Origin: Ilyonectria destructans
Taxonomy: Eukaryota > Ascomycota > Sordariomycetes > Hypocreales > Nectriaceae
Direction: 5' to 3'
Assembly: GCA_020740775.1 (NCBI GenBank)
Contig: JAHEWK010000008.1
Location: 2,294,001 to 2,358,000, forward strand
Length of the DNA: 64,000 bases
A program made the translations under genes and the position numbers. Shown here piece by piece: positions 13,561 through 24,009 of the stretch. Within the stretch, counting starts at the first letter, position 1, and each line of letters begins with the position of its first letter. A model generated the notes under the pieces. It was not told the DNA's origin. It ran no database searches and saw only the letters and a program-made list of their open reading frames with translations.

Positions 13561-16099
13561 GCGACGTTGAAAAGAAGTTCTGACCTAGCCTCGTTGTTTT
13601 CGCATTCCTCTCCAGACTCTAACGCACTCCGCGCGTGCGGCATGTACTTTATCCACGTTTCTCGGTTCTCGTGCTCTGGAAACGGAAATGTTTTCTCCAG
13701 TCGCTGTATCGCACACGTACAGCTCACCTGTGTCTGTCCTTCTTTGTCAAGCCAGTTCCGCATTGCCAGTCGAACGAGTCGGTGTATATCGAAAGACTTT
13801 CCATCTTCCCGCTGCGTGATGAATGCGTATGCATTGAGCATGCCAAGAGCTTCATCCGTCTCCAGCTCATTATCTGCTGGCGGTAGCAGAGACATGGGAA
13901 TATTTCTCTCAGCTAGAAAACACACAAACCTCAGATACTCCCCGGCCCGTGGATTATCCCGTGAGATATGGCTGAATGAAACGAGCCAAGTTGTGGCAAT
14001 CGGGTTCTTGATGTTCTTATACCGGCCACGGTCCTGGAAGTCTCTACTAAGCAGCTTCACCAATGTCGTCTCACTTGACCGGCAATAGTCGAGATATTGT
14101 TTTGTCGTTGTAATTTCGTTCTCAGCCAGGTATGCAGACGCCTGCTTGATGGCTAAGGGAAGATCATCAAGGAAGTCGAGTAGGCCCGTGGTACTTGCGG
14201 CATCCCGCGTCTGGTCCTGTGTCAACCTTGCCTGTAACATCTCGGTCGCTTCTTTTCTGCTCATCGTAGTTGTCTTAATGATGCTCCTCTGGTAGATGTC
14301 AAGCCGCACCGCGACCTCATGGGTCCGGGTCGTGAATAGGATAGAACCGTTCCTACTGAATGGGAGATACTCGGAGAGACTCGTCTGCCCAAACAGCAGC
14401 TCGACGTCGTCGACGTTGTCGATAATTAGGAGCCACTGGCCTACATCTTTGTGGCTAAGGCCAGCCTTGACGAGGGTCTTGACGTCAGCCTTATCTTCGT
14501 CAATCCCTCTTACCCCGAGAAGTCGACCAATATCGCGGTAGGCATTCTCGAATGTAGTGGCATCGACGGCGGGGACCCAGAAGACGGAAGAGTTCGGGTA
14601 TTTATCGCGGACGCGGAAGGCAGCCTCGAGGGCGATCTGAGTCTTGCCGACTCCCCCGAGGCCTTCGAGGGCGGTCCTCTGGCAGTCATCCTTATTGGCC
14701 ATAGGTGGAATCCTCTCAAGCAGTTGGAGTAGAATCTCCTCGCGTCCGACGAAATCTTCGTTCCGTCCGAAGGGAACCATCCAATGACCTTGCGTAGCTA
14801 GGGAACTTGAGATAAAATCCGATTGTATTGGGTAGTTTACTTACAGTCCGTTCGAAGCTCCAACACGTCCTTCCATGTGCTGCACATCTTCGAGATCCGT
14901 TCCGAGACGCTTAAGAAAGACCGGTCGTGCGAACCAGAAAATTTGTTCATCTTCAAATGGTCGGTTTGAAGGGGCAAACGATCCCAGCTAGGAACACAAG
15001 CAGATTCCTCCGGGACAACCTGCGGCTTCGTTAGACACTAATAAACAGCCCCCATGGCCTGAGTACATACCATTCCTCGGAACAGTCCCGGAAGCCCAAA
15101 CCGCCTTCCGTAATCTGTTTCATAGAGCTCAAAAAAACAACACACCGGGATTGACATTGACTGTTGAAGGCGGCAGAACTCCTGCAGTTTGTCTCTCAGG
15201 GTCTGACTGTCGTAACCTAAGTCTCTAAGGATGCCACGGTGAGAGCCGGCCCAGGACATGAACCTCGCGGCTAATTTGGCCATGCTGTGCATTGTCGTAC
15301 CCCTGAAGGGTGATCCCAAGGCAATCAGGCCGACGGTACGTCTAGGAAGATATCGGAATTCTTCCTCGCGGTCCGCGTATAGGAGACCCTGTTCACAACA
15401 CTACGGTCAGCGCCAGCAAACGAGGCGGCGAAATCCTGCTGAGAGCTCACATGCTGGATGACGAGACCGCCAAGGCTGTGCCCGACGAAAATGACTGGAC
15501 GGTCATGCATCCCGTCGCGAAAGTGATGCATGTTGCGGACTAGGTCCTCGCCGCAGAGCTGGAGCCGGGTCTTCGGAGCGTTCGCGTGCCATCTCGAGTC
15601 GTAGCTGTAGACCATGATCCTCGATTTCGGCACGACTGCTGGCAGCATGTGCGGATCTTTCAGCCAATTCACAGATGAGCCGGGCGTAGCTTTGTCCCGC
15701 CAGGTCCACGACCAATCCACGTTGGAGCCGAGACCGTGTACGGCGATGATGCTGCAATCTGCCATTAGATGGACTGGTGGTGCGGGGGTTGTTTCGGATC
15801 ACCTACTCCACTTCGACCGATCGACTGGCTTCATCGTTCGGACCAGGGTATAGAATTTCGAACGGCGGGCGATTTTGAAGAGCCTCAGAAAGCGTCAGCA
15901 TGCGGCTCGTCTCGCGTGCGAACCGATTTGCACCTACACGTCCCTCGTCTGACGATGGTCCTTCAGAGGCCCACGCAGCCTGACGTCGTGATGCCCTATC
16001 CGCGGAAGCGACTCGGCCTCTGAGCCATAGATGGACGAAAATGGTGATAGCAGCAAGGGAAATAAGCTGTGCAGCAGGGGACATCCATGACCAAGGCAT
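9543..16099 (-). CDS. Alpha/beta-hydrolase-NB-ARC-TPR NLR with about 31 TPRs
   Basis: Five exons (introns 15752-15806, 15389-15450, 15020-15070, 14789-14844) give 2,110 residues. The start at 16099 gives a hydrophobic anchor (about residues 8-26, LISLAAITIF) followed by RGR. Next is a lipase-type hydrolase with AVHGLGSN, nucleophile GHSLGG and ALGSPFRGT, as in SesB-like fungal proteins, then the linker LPLQTDHLKMNKFSG. NB-ARC follows (VPFGRNEDFVGRE, GLGGVGKT, LLIIDNVDD, LFTTR). About 31 nearly identical 42-residue TPRs (EEAEQMHRQTLELREKVLG) occupy the C-terminus; one unit is short and the last is cut at the stop. The final intron has two in-frame acceptors 9 bp apart. Expected role: a membrane-associated immune-type receptor with a hydrolase effector. 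The ligand is unknown. Confidence 0.88.
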
Positions 16100-16603
16100 C
16101 GGGCTCGTTGGTGGATTCGGTAGGTGGTCCGTGAAACAAGGTGCGGGGTAGTCCTGATGATGCACGCTGGTTGAGGAGCGCTGGTAGACGACAAGAGCAA
16201 GAAGTGAAGTGCTGTATACGATGGTCTTACGAGATGTTTTCCAGTCCAAATCTCATGAAGTGACCCCCGCGTCAAGGCTGATAGGAGGTGGCTGGGCCAG
16301 GGAGTTAGTCCTTGGCGCCTCTGAAGCCAATCAATTTCTATCAGTTGGACACAGTCGCGGCTTTGTCGCGAATGACGCGCAATGCCTCCACAGACCCGAA
16401 ACGCCATCCTATACGTGTCACAATCGGAGAGCGAGAGATTCACAGCATCGCATTGGCGAACAGCGAATCCCAAGCAATCGAGCGATTCGCGAACCGGGGA
16501 GGCATGGAACAACAAAGGATTCAGGTACCCGTCCGTGCATGCGTTGTGACTAGCGAGCTGTGCTAACAAGGTCACTGCCCAGTCGCCCTTCTCCGTTCGG
16601 CTC
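16100..16603. promoter_or_regulatory. Divergent intergenic region between NLR and DUF6601-like gene
   Basis: About 500 bp separate the start of the minus-strand hydrolase NLR and the plus-strand membrane protein gene, so both promoters should lie here. I see no clear TATA box. Overlapping open frames here are not supported by any domain. Confidence 0.35.
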
Positions 16604-17599
16604 TTGAGGTCGTGCGACGAAATTTCAGACCCATCCCAGCCCGATGAGGAGCTGCTGCTCCAACTCCTCCCCGCATCCTACGGCACTGATAACGACGACC
16701 TAGTGGCTCCTGGACTCGACGACTCCACCTGGATCAAAAAGGAGCTCGACATACGGAGATTGAATAAGGTTATCACATGGTTATGGGTCGCGGGTCGGCC
16801 CATGCCGCCCCGCCCGCTGCACTACCAGATTCTCGTCAATCGGGAGATCTTCCTCACGGAGAAGATGGATATGCATCTCGTCTGGACAACAGGCAGGATA
16901 TCCCTCAAACCCCTCCCGCGCTTCTTGCTTGAGCCGCACTTCTGGAGTCATTTTCTCCACTGTCGGCCAAACTGCTCGTGTAGCAAGGCTGTGGAGGTTG
17001 ACATGCTGGGTGATACGGTGGAGTGTGCCGAGAAAAGGCTTTGGAAGTGTGCGATGGGCTTCCTTTTCTCCTATGCCGCCTTGATTCGCCACGAGAGCGA
17101 CTTCGCGATTGCTCAAGAGAAGCATCTGCTCCCAGCGGAGGTCAAATGGGCGGCCTGGAGAACGTTTGTCAAGGAGCTAGATACTGAGCACATCTACCCG
17201 GAGATTGATACGCGGTTCATCTATGGGGAGCTGCGACTGAGCCGTCTAAACAAGATATACCGCCTCTCACAGCACCAATTCCTGCGCGGCTACGTTTCAG
17301 GCTGGGACCGGTATGGATTCTTCTTTCAAGACAATTTCACATGGCTGGCTTCGGCAACGGTGCACATCGCCATTGCCTTGACTGCGATGCAGGTCGGCCT
17401 GGCAACGAATACTCTTGCCTCCAACGAGGCTTTCCAGTCCGCATCGTATGGATTTACCATGTTCTCGATTCTTGGACCTCTCGTCGCCATTGGGCTCATC
17501 GTGGTTGCTTTCTTCTGCATCTTTGTGAACAACGGGATTGTCACAGTAGCTTACAGGAAAAGGAGGTTCCATAGAGTGCAGCCTAGGGTAGGAAAATGA
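16604..17599 (+). CDS. DUF6601-like fungal membrane protein
   Basis: A single-exon frame of 331 residues. The sequence pattern is one I associate with the fungal DUF6601 family: PGLDDSTWIKKELDIRRLN, WLWVAGRPMPPRPLHYQ, MDMHLVWTTGRI, FLFSYAALIRHESDF and YGELRLSRLNKIYR. Two hydrophobic segments near the C-terminus (LASATVHIAIALTAMQVGLA and LGPLVAIGLIVVAFFCIFV) are predicted membrane spans, leaving a long cytosolic N-terminal part. Function is unknown. The reading frame is intact. The N-terminus is shorter than I expect for the family, so an upstream exon may be missing. The family name is from memory and could be wrong; the membrane topology is directly visible. Confidence 0.7.
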   Translation: MRSCDEISDPSQPDEELLLQLLPASYGTDNDDLVAPGLDDSTWIKKELDIRRLNKVITWLWVAGRPMPPRPLHYQILVNREIFLTEKMDMHLVWTTGRISLKPLPRFLLEPHFWSHFLHCRPNCSCSKAVEVDMLGDTVECAEKRLWKCAMGFLFSYAALIRHESDFAIAQEKHLLPAEVKWAAWRTFVKELDTEHIYPEIDTRFIYGELRLSRLNKIYRLSQHQFLRGYVSGWDRYGFFFQDNFTWLASATVHIAIALTAMQVGLATNTLASNEAFQSASYGFTMFSILGPLVAIGLIVVAFFCIFVNNGIVTVAYRKRRFHRVQPRVGK

Positions 17600-18068
17600 C
17601 AATCTGCTACGATGGGATGCCAGATCCTGTGACTTCACTAGCAAGTGACGCGCAGTCAGTTCAGATCTGCGGATGCATCCCAAAGTTATCTTAGCCGTCG
17701 CGCTGTAGGCAGACCAGACCCGTGATCTCTCCTTGGTCTGGCCTGGCCTGGTTGTGACCATGGGATCCCCAAGTAACAGTTCAAGCCAGTGCCTCTCAAG
17801 ATCCGGACGCCCACTTCATTCGACATCTGTGGCCAACTTGCTGTACGCCTATGCGCCCATGTCTGAACGTTGGGATTCGGTGACATCAGCTGGCAGCACA
17901 ATGTCTCTCCAAGGACTCTCGTGCTGTCTGTGTCTTCGTTGGCATACCTCCAACGGCTGAGTGGGCTGTTGGTTCGAGAAATATTAGTCTATCGGTATAA
18001 ATACAATACACAAAATAATTCTGAATAGAGCGTTTCCTCCTTGCTGCCTTGCCTTTTGCGTCAACATT
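17600..18068. other. Intergenic, no gene seen
   Basis: The interval holds the 3' flank of the DUF6601-like gene and about 450 bp of apparently non-coding DNA. Open frames are short and none has a recognisable domain. Confidence 0.5.
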
Positions 18069-18071
18069 TTG

Positions 18072-18127
18072 CCAGCGAGTCATCGGTTCATCTCATCCGC
18101 CTCCGCCTCCTCGTACTTTCCCCAATC
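18072..18127 (-). pseudogene. TPR repeat scrap
   Basis: The reverse strand reads a single TPR helix pair (LASILRDWGKYEEAEA) followed by DEMNR and a stop. No other TPR lies beside it. The spelling differs from both TPR arrays in this window, so it is a remnant of a third TPR gene. Confidence 0.55.
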
Positions 18128-18362
18128 TCGCAGGATCGACGCAAGATTGCGGAGTGGATATATCGACAAGCACTTAAAGGGTTTAAAAAGGCACTTGGCT
18201 AAGACCATCCATATACGCTCACGAGCATCAGTAATCTTACGTCAGTACTATAAGACCAGGGAAATTTTAAAGAGGCAGAGCAGATATGCATTGCCAGCTG
18301 TAACACTGCTCAAAACAACGCCTTGATCCATCTGCCAATTAAACTAATCACGGCCCAGTTTA

Positions 18363-19083
18363 CCGTTGGGAATTGACCAGACTGCTACAACCTATATCGG
18401 AAGCAAGTGCGCTCATCTCTCCAGCCCACTGAAGATTTTCGAGCTGCTTGCGTCCTATCTCTCTTATCGCGGCCTCCTCATGGGCAAACATCGTTTGTTG
18501 CATGATCTGTGCTTGCCTGAGCTGCTCCTGGGCCATGCGACAGGCAACTTGGGCAAAGTTGGCTTGGCGGTTTATTTGCGCAATATCTCTAGTCGCCTCT
18601 GGACCGAGATTGAAACCGTGAAGGCTACCATCCGCCCATTGAACGATAGATGCCCTATTGTTGGCGTAGTTAGCAGTGTTAAATTAGATCGTGCCTCTAG
18701 CCACTAAGTTGTGGAAAAGTTGTACAAACCTGTATACTCCCGACACCCCCAGGAGCTGAAGCTGCTGCATTCAGAGTATAAAATACCTGGGGATAAATTC
18801 CTAGACGGCTGGAAAGCGCTCCATATCCGGTAACCAGTACGTAGTTCTCGCCTGCACCCAATGCGACGAATGGCGGACCGTCGCGCCAAGCTCCACGTTC
18901 TGTTCGTAGCATGCACAAGTCTTGTTCCAACTTCTCCGGAAGCGTATGGTATATGCTACTTTGCCCATCACTAGCCCAGTACGAGCCATCCCGTTCGCCA
19001 AACGAAACTTCGAGATGGCGCAGATACCGCGTATATCCTCTTTGAGAATTGCGGTCAAGAAGGTACTCGGTAAGGCCGGGCAT
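18363..19083 (-). pseudogene. Probable decayed fungal gene with helical C-terminus
   Basis: Two blocks of credible coding sequence sit on the minus strand. The first, 19083 to about 18724, holds phrases such as GSYWASDGQSSIYHTL, FVALGAGENYVLVTGYGAL and LGIYPQ. The second, about 18665 to 18363, includes VQWADGSLHGFNLGPEATRD and then a Gln/Ala-rich helix with repeated QA and EEA pairs, ending in a stop. A plausible donor (GTTTGT at the end of GSIQ) and acceptor (CTAAC...AATAG) connect them, but the join is out of frame. Either I have the wrong splice site or there is a small indel. I do not recognise a named domain. Confidence 0.4.
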
Positions 19084-19229
19084 TGAGGTAATGTTTTTAA
19101 TCCCTATACCTACCAGCTACAGGTGTATCACGCAAAGCCACACAAGTCACAAGTCTACCCCGCTCTCCTTAAAAAAATTAACTAAAAAATCAGTGACACC
19201 CAATTCGCCTTCCACCCTCAAACGTCTGG

Positions 19230-20551
19230 ATGCACGCATGTAAGTACAGAAGGGCCAGCCCTATCAACCGAGTCCAGAGGATTGGGGCACAAGCGATCGT
19301 GGGAACATTCCTCACGGTGGCAACAAGCGTAGCAGAAGCAGAGGCGCATATCGCCAGTGCACAGGAGCGTTTCTGGAGGCGGGCGATCAAGATGTGGATT
19401 GACCTCCACACCCTGCCAACAACCAACCCACTCTGCAACGCGACATCTCGTATCCGAAAGTTCAGAAGATACAATCGCTCGCCATTTCACGAGCTGGCAG
19501 TGGCGCTCAATGAGATACCGATGGAGGAGTTAGAAACGGTTAATCCATTCACACTGGCACCTTGGGCTGAACGGGTACAAACTATCGTTGCCGACAAGGA
19601 CGAGACAGAGACGAGACAAGCAGATCTGGGCTGGGCAATACGGGTTGCAGTGAGCAGTTCAGCACGGGTGTAGTAGGAGTCGGCGGGGTCATCGAGATCC
19701 CTGTGTCGGTGCGGGGAGGGCCGAGGCTGGAACGATTTTCCTTTACGCTTGGTATGAGAACGGAACAGAACCCGTTTTCTGCGGAGCTGGCGGCGATGGC
19801 TTAGGCATTGAGGCACTTACCAGACCTGAGATACCGAAGCGTGGCACTGTTGACGAGCAACAAGGCTGCCGTGCTCACGATCCGAAATCCCCGCCAACAA
19901 TCTGGTCAAGAGTATGTTGGATGCATATACGACTCCATCGATGCGCTGAAGGCCAATGGAAATGCGATAGCTGTCATATGGATGCCCACCAGTGCTGAAC
20001 ACAAGCTCCTGAAGACTGCTAAAGAAGAGGCGCGGAGTGCAACCCGAGATGGTGCCATCCCGGCTCTAAAGTTTCCCAGAATGCGATCGACGACCCTCAA
20101 CATGGCTCGTTTGAGCCAGTGCACTAACAAACACCTGCCGGATAATGTCGGAAAGTTTTCGAAGAGAGTCGATACTGCACTACCCGGCAAACACACGCGA
20201 CAACTATATGACTACTTATCATGGAGAGAAGCCAGTGTGCTGGCACAGCTTAGGACAGGCATGGCCAGACTGAATGGATACCTCTTTCGGATCACAGCAG
20301 CATCATCACAACAATGCGCATGTGGACAAGCGACAGAGACGGTTGAGCATTTTCTCTTTCGATGCAGAAAATGGACGGCATACCGAGCCGAAATGTTGCA
20401 GTGTACCGAGACACAAAGAGGAAATCTCTCGTTCTTCCTGGGAGGAAAATCACCATCAGACGATGCAAAATGGACGCCAAATATGGGCGCAGTCCGCGCG
20501 ACTATACGATTTGCGATAGCCACAGGTCGACTCGACAACACGCGACGTTGA
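19230..20551 (+). mobile_element. 5'-truncated non-LTR retrotransposon remnant (LINE, RNase H end)
   Basis: The plus strand codes the 3' end of a fungal LINE polyprotein. The first part resembles the region after reverse transcriptase (RIGAQAIVGTFLTVATSVAE). Next comes an RNase H-like domain (NPFSAELAAM, TSNKAAVLTI, IWMPTSAEHKLLKTAKEEA), then a terminal zinc-knuckle-like segment (CACGQATETVEHFLFRC). The copy is dead: a frameshift near 19670 and an in-frame TAG at 19802-19804 interrupt it, and the usual catalytic Asp in the TDS-type motif reads TSN. No reverse transcriptase core is present, so it was 5'-truncated or lost its 5' part later. Confidence 0.85.
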
Positions 20552-20854
20552 AGACAAATTGCGAAACCTTACCTATTCTTTCTTACTAACCTATATCAAA
20601 CACCTCGAGACAGCAGGCACCGCTTCAGCCGCCGTAGATAGGACTCTGAACACTTGAAGAATAGCCTTCAAGTTAGCTTGCCAATAATACAAACCCCACG
20701 AGATTCTGCGGAGAGACGGAAAAACGAAGAGGCAAAAGCAAAAATTGGACGCTGTAAGGGCTTCTACGAGATCATGGCAAAATTTGGGAAATGGATATGT
20801 ACAATAGCAACTAGTGCCCTATTGGTTATAAGCCACCGGGCGAAATAAATTGTG
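20552..20854. other. Flank between LINE remnant and dispersed repeat
   Basis: About 300 bp, probably the LINE 3' untranslated region, containing an A-rich stretch near 20718-20745. No target-site duplication could be recognised by eye. Confidence 0.4.
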
Positions 20855-21161
20855 TGTACAAAACAGAAGCTCTTTGCTCATGTATGTTGCTTCGTCCAAA
20901 CGGATGACTGGTATTTAACCTGACACATGCGGTTGAAAGCAGACACCTTGTGCTCTCTGTTCTAGGATGGCTTGAACTCCGGGCTGCTATGTAGCGGTTA
21001 TGGCGGATACAAGTATGACGACCCCGCCTTTTATCGAGATCTGCAAACGACTGCTATTATGGCTATTCTTAGATTTCAGAGGCCGAGCGACCCGTCCCGT
21101 GCCCACCAATCCGTGACAGGGTTTTGACGATCGCCCTACGCGTGCCACACACTCCAGTCGC
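20855..21161 (+). repeat. Dispersed repeat, copy 2
   Basis: Second copy of the element at 7100-7406, in the same orientation, directly after the LINE remnant. A TA-rich microsatellite (about 21188-21227) follows it. It has no coding capacity. Confidence 0.85.
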
Positions 21162-21302
21162 TAAGCACGCAATCCGGAGGAATGCTTTTATATATATAGA
21201 TATATATATATATCTAGATATATATTGGAGTCACACTCGTATGTCGTCGTGTTGTGAGGTTGAACGGGTGGTTCTCGTACCACAGCGTAGTGAGGTTGCG
21301 GC

Positions 21303-22253
21303 CTAAATAATCGCCGTCATGGGCCCGTCTCTAAAGAATGAGAACTGCAGCTCGTAGGTTGTCATCCTTATACCGAATGTGAACTCACAGTTGTTGATGG
21401 CGAGCTTCTTTATGGTCCCGCTGATGCTGGGTCTGAACGGCCTATTCACAATGCCGTCCATTGCTGCTGGCGGTTGAGACGCGTCTCGAGGATGGCCTGG
21501 TGACCAAGACGCCGACGTTAACAGTTGGAGTGTTTCGACGTCGAATATGTCGATAGTGGCGGTGTGTTTATCGATGTCGAACAAACGCCACGATGCAATC
21601 GTTGGGTTGGCCAGATATGTGTAGCCATCCGTCGGCAGTTTGATGTCCCAGAACGAGCCGTCTATCATTGACCTCCTGTCCTCTATGCTGTTGCGCACCG
21701 ATCCCCAGGTCAGGGGGTACAACAAGAAGTCTATCGTCGCGAACTCGGTCGGTCTGGTCACAATCACTCTCATGTCTAGCTCACTACGTGTCCTGAACAC
21801 AACCGTGTTGCGCGCGGCTATCTCCGACTTGCCCCTTGGGTCGGTCGTCATCTTGGTTATTATGCCGTTCAATATGGTCAACAACGATTTGTCAACACCC
21901 GGAGGAGACCAGATCACTAGCACAACCGTGGGTACGACTCGTGTGTAAAGGCCATTCATGTCACGACCGTCGTCTCTACACCTACCACTCCCATGGACCC
22001 TGTCATTCAGCTCGACGGCACCGGATCCTACGAACGCGACGTCGAAGCTCATCTTGGCCATCGCAGTAACGTACTCCATGATCCAACCCAACGTCGCTCT
22101 TCTGTTGATGTACGCCTTCTTTTCCATATCGGTCATCTGGTAGCTCATCATCCTTGATAAGATTGTCGCCATCACCGGCCCTGTCATCGATAGCATATTG
22201 TCCCTGAACTCAGGTATCGCATTGAACGCGTACTTGAACATACTGTAGGTCAT
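21303..22253 (-). CDS. Orphan protein of unknown origin
   Basis: A 316-residue intact frame on the minus strand, much longer than chance frames nearby. It has no signal peptide and no membrane span that I can see. It is rich in Ile, Thr, Met and Arg and looks mostly beta or mixed (for example IDFLLYPLTWGSVRN, GSFWDIKLPTDGYTYLA). I do not recognise a family. The upstream frame is closed by a TAA shortly before the first ATG; an upstream exon with an acceptor TTCAG at 22258-22262 is possible but I could not join it in frame. It lies between a retroelement remnant plus repeat and a small conserved gene, so it may have been acquired. Confidence 0.5.
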   Translation of the reverse strand: MTYSMFKYAFNAIPEFRDNMLSMTGPVMATILSRMMSYQMTDMEKKAYINRRATLGWIMEYVTAMAKMSFDVAFVGSGAVELNDRVHGSGRCRDDGRDMNGLYTRVVPTVVLVIWSPPGVDKSLLTILNGIITKMTTDPRGKSEIAARNTVVFRTRSELDMRVIVTRPTEFATIDFLLYPLTWGSVRNSIEDRRSMIDGSFWDIKLPTDGYTYLANPTIASWRLFDIDKHTATIDIFDVETLQLLTSASWSPGHPRDASQPPAAMDGIVNRPFRPSISGTIKKLAINNCEFTFGIRMTTYELQFSFFRDGPMTAII

Positions 22254-22770
22254 CGTGTCTGAATATTGCAGGTTTTAGCATGTCCGTGCAGAGTCGGTTG
22301 CCGCGTAGACCTTGATATGGTCACTGGTGTGCAAGTCCACTTCCTGAGATGCTTGAAGCTATCTTGGTGGGGATTTCTCCGATCTGAGGATCTCGACTTG
22401 TCTAATGAGACTTCGCTGTTCACCCAGTGTTGGGTTCTTAAATTTTGAGCATTATCGTCAGGGCTGGCCATTGTGGGTGCTGGAATTTGGTAGGTCGGGT
22501 GGCGGAGGGGTAGCGGGGCAAAGGGGTGCGGGGGACAAGGGGCGAGATTGCGGGCACGCCATGTCCCAGAACACCGTTGTGAGAAAACGGCATCTAGCAA
22601 CATCAAACCAACACTATTATTTCAGAAATGCAGCAGACACCCTGTTTGTAAGAACGTCATCATTTCAGCAGACATCTTATATAGGACCTGTATGCTATGG
22701 GACTTTATTAATACTATACAATATCCTTTAAACAGCTCGGTCTCCTAAAAGAAAAGGAAACTATTCTGCA
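22254..22770. other. Intergenic, uncertain
   Basis: About 500 bp between the start of the orphan minus-strand ORF and the small plus-strand gene at 22771. A minus-strand frame (22250-22606) could be a 5' exon of the orphan, but no in-frame junction was found. Confidence 0.4.
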
Positions 22771-23169
22771 ATGAATACTCGCTCATATAAATTAATTATG
22801 AAGAACCCTAGCCTAGCAAAGAAGCTAGAGCAGATGACTTTTCCTCTCGCCCCCTTAGTCGAGGTGCGACATGGCACTGTCCACCCCGCATTCCCGAGGA
22901 CCGTACTTCTGTTCTGGCTTCTCACGAATGAGCAGCTCGAGTCTCTGGCCGAATTCTATCACCAAAGAACCCCCAACGAGTTCGCCAATCTATATCCACA
23001 CCCTATCGGGGACTGGAACTCCGACATGGCGATTGAAGAGAAGCAGCGCAAGGTAGGGGAGTTTATTGGTATCCGATTTTGCGACTCGCGCACACTGAAG
23101 ACAGATGAGGATATTATGGCAGAGGTTCGGCAAGCGGCGGAGATGGAGACGTGGAGAAAGTTTTATTGA
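22771..23169 (+). CDS. Small soluble protein, family not identified
   Basis: A 132-residue intact frame. It is compact and charged with no signal peptide. Recognisable stretches are RSYKLIMKNPSLAKKLEQ, FPLAPLVEVRHG, LLFWLLTNEQLESLAEFYHQ and KVGEFIGIRFCDS. The regular composition and a start context ending GCAATGA suggest a real gene. I have an impression of similar small proteins in other ascomycetes but cannot name the family or a function. Confidence 0.65.
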   Translation: MNTRSYKLIMKNPSLAKKLEQMTFPLAPLVEVRHGTVHPAFPRTVLLFWLLTNEQLESLAEFYHQRTPNEFANLYPHPIGDWNSDMAIEEKQRKVGEFIGIRFCDSRTLKTDEDIMAEVRQAAEMETWRKFY

Positions 23170-24009
23170 TATATAACTATGACGGTTCGGCTTCTATGGA
23201 CTGTTCTAAGTAGCATGTATCCCAGAATTGGAGGAAAATTCCAGATCCGGGAGGGTTCGGGTTGAGTGCTTGCTGGTCTCGTCCTCAGCCCGGCATGTTG
23301 CCCTAATCTACTAGATTTCTATTTTCCCCTAATAGCAATGCATATGACAAAGTACACCTTAGATTCCTTGGTCATCAGTGGAAGGATTCCTACATACGCA
23401 AGACCGACATATTGCTCGCATTATAGCAGAATACGATCCACCGCATGCCCATTTTGCGCGTGATATATATGCATGAAGTCACATACAAAGCCAGTCGGAG
23501 ACTGCGATTTAGCTCATCACATACATTAACCACTCTGAAACACGTTTAAGGTGATTAAATATAGTATACACGAAGTGTGTGAGCGTAGTCTAGGGTTGGG
23601 GTTGCATACTGAGGCTCCTCGCTATCGGAAGTTAAGAGATCACAGTTCTGAGAATCGCCTGCATCGTCACTTGGCCAGTTATTTACAGTCTCATTCTGAT
23701 TCACTTAGGCTTCCCTAACCTCAATCGCGAATGCAGGCTGTACACTGTGCACATGTAAAGTGTGTTGTCGCATATCCAATTACCCCTCCCCCAGGTACGT
23801 CCTGATGGAAGAGGTTCGACCATCCATTCTTGGTCTCCGGCCATGCAAAAAACTTAAATGGCGCACATCTATTTACCTTTCTGCCAATTACTCTTTGATA
23901 GAATGGCCCCCAACCCAGTGCCTCTTGCCATGCTAATCCATGTATATATCCATTAAATGAAAGACTGCAGCAAGCGTTAGTACTGCTCTTACCAAGCCAC
24001 TCAGTACAT
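23170..24009. other. Intergenic
   Basis: About 0.8 kb. Its right part (about 23900-24009) may belong to the frameshifted 3' end of the secreted-protein gene next to it. Nothing else is recognisable. Confidence 0.4.

Noticed and set aside
15934..16575. 213-residue minus-strand frame overlapping the NLR first exon
   Set aside because: It is out of frame with the exon that splices cleanly into the hydrolase domain, and it has no recognisable domain.
17297..17761. Minus-strand frame opposite the 3' part of the DUF6601-like gene
   Set aside because: Antisense to a well-supported coding frame; no domain.
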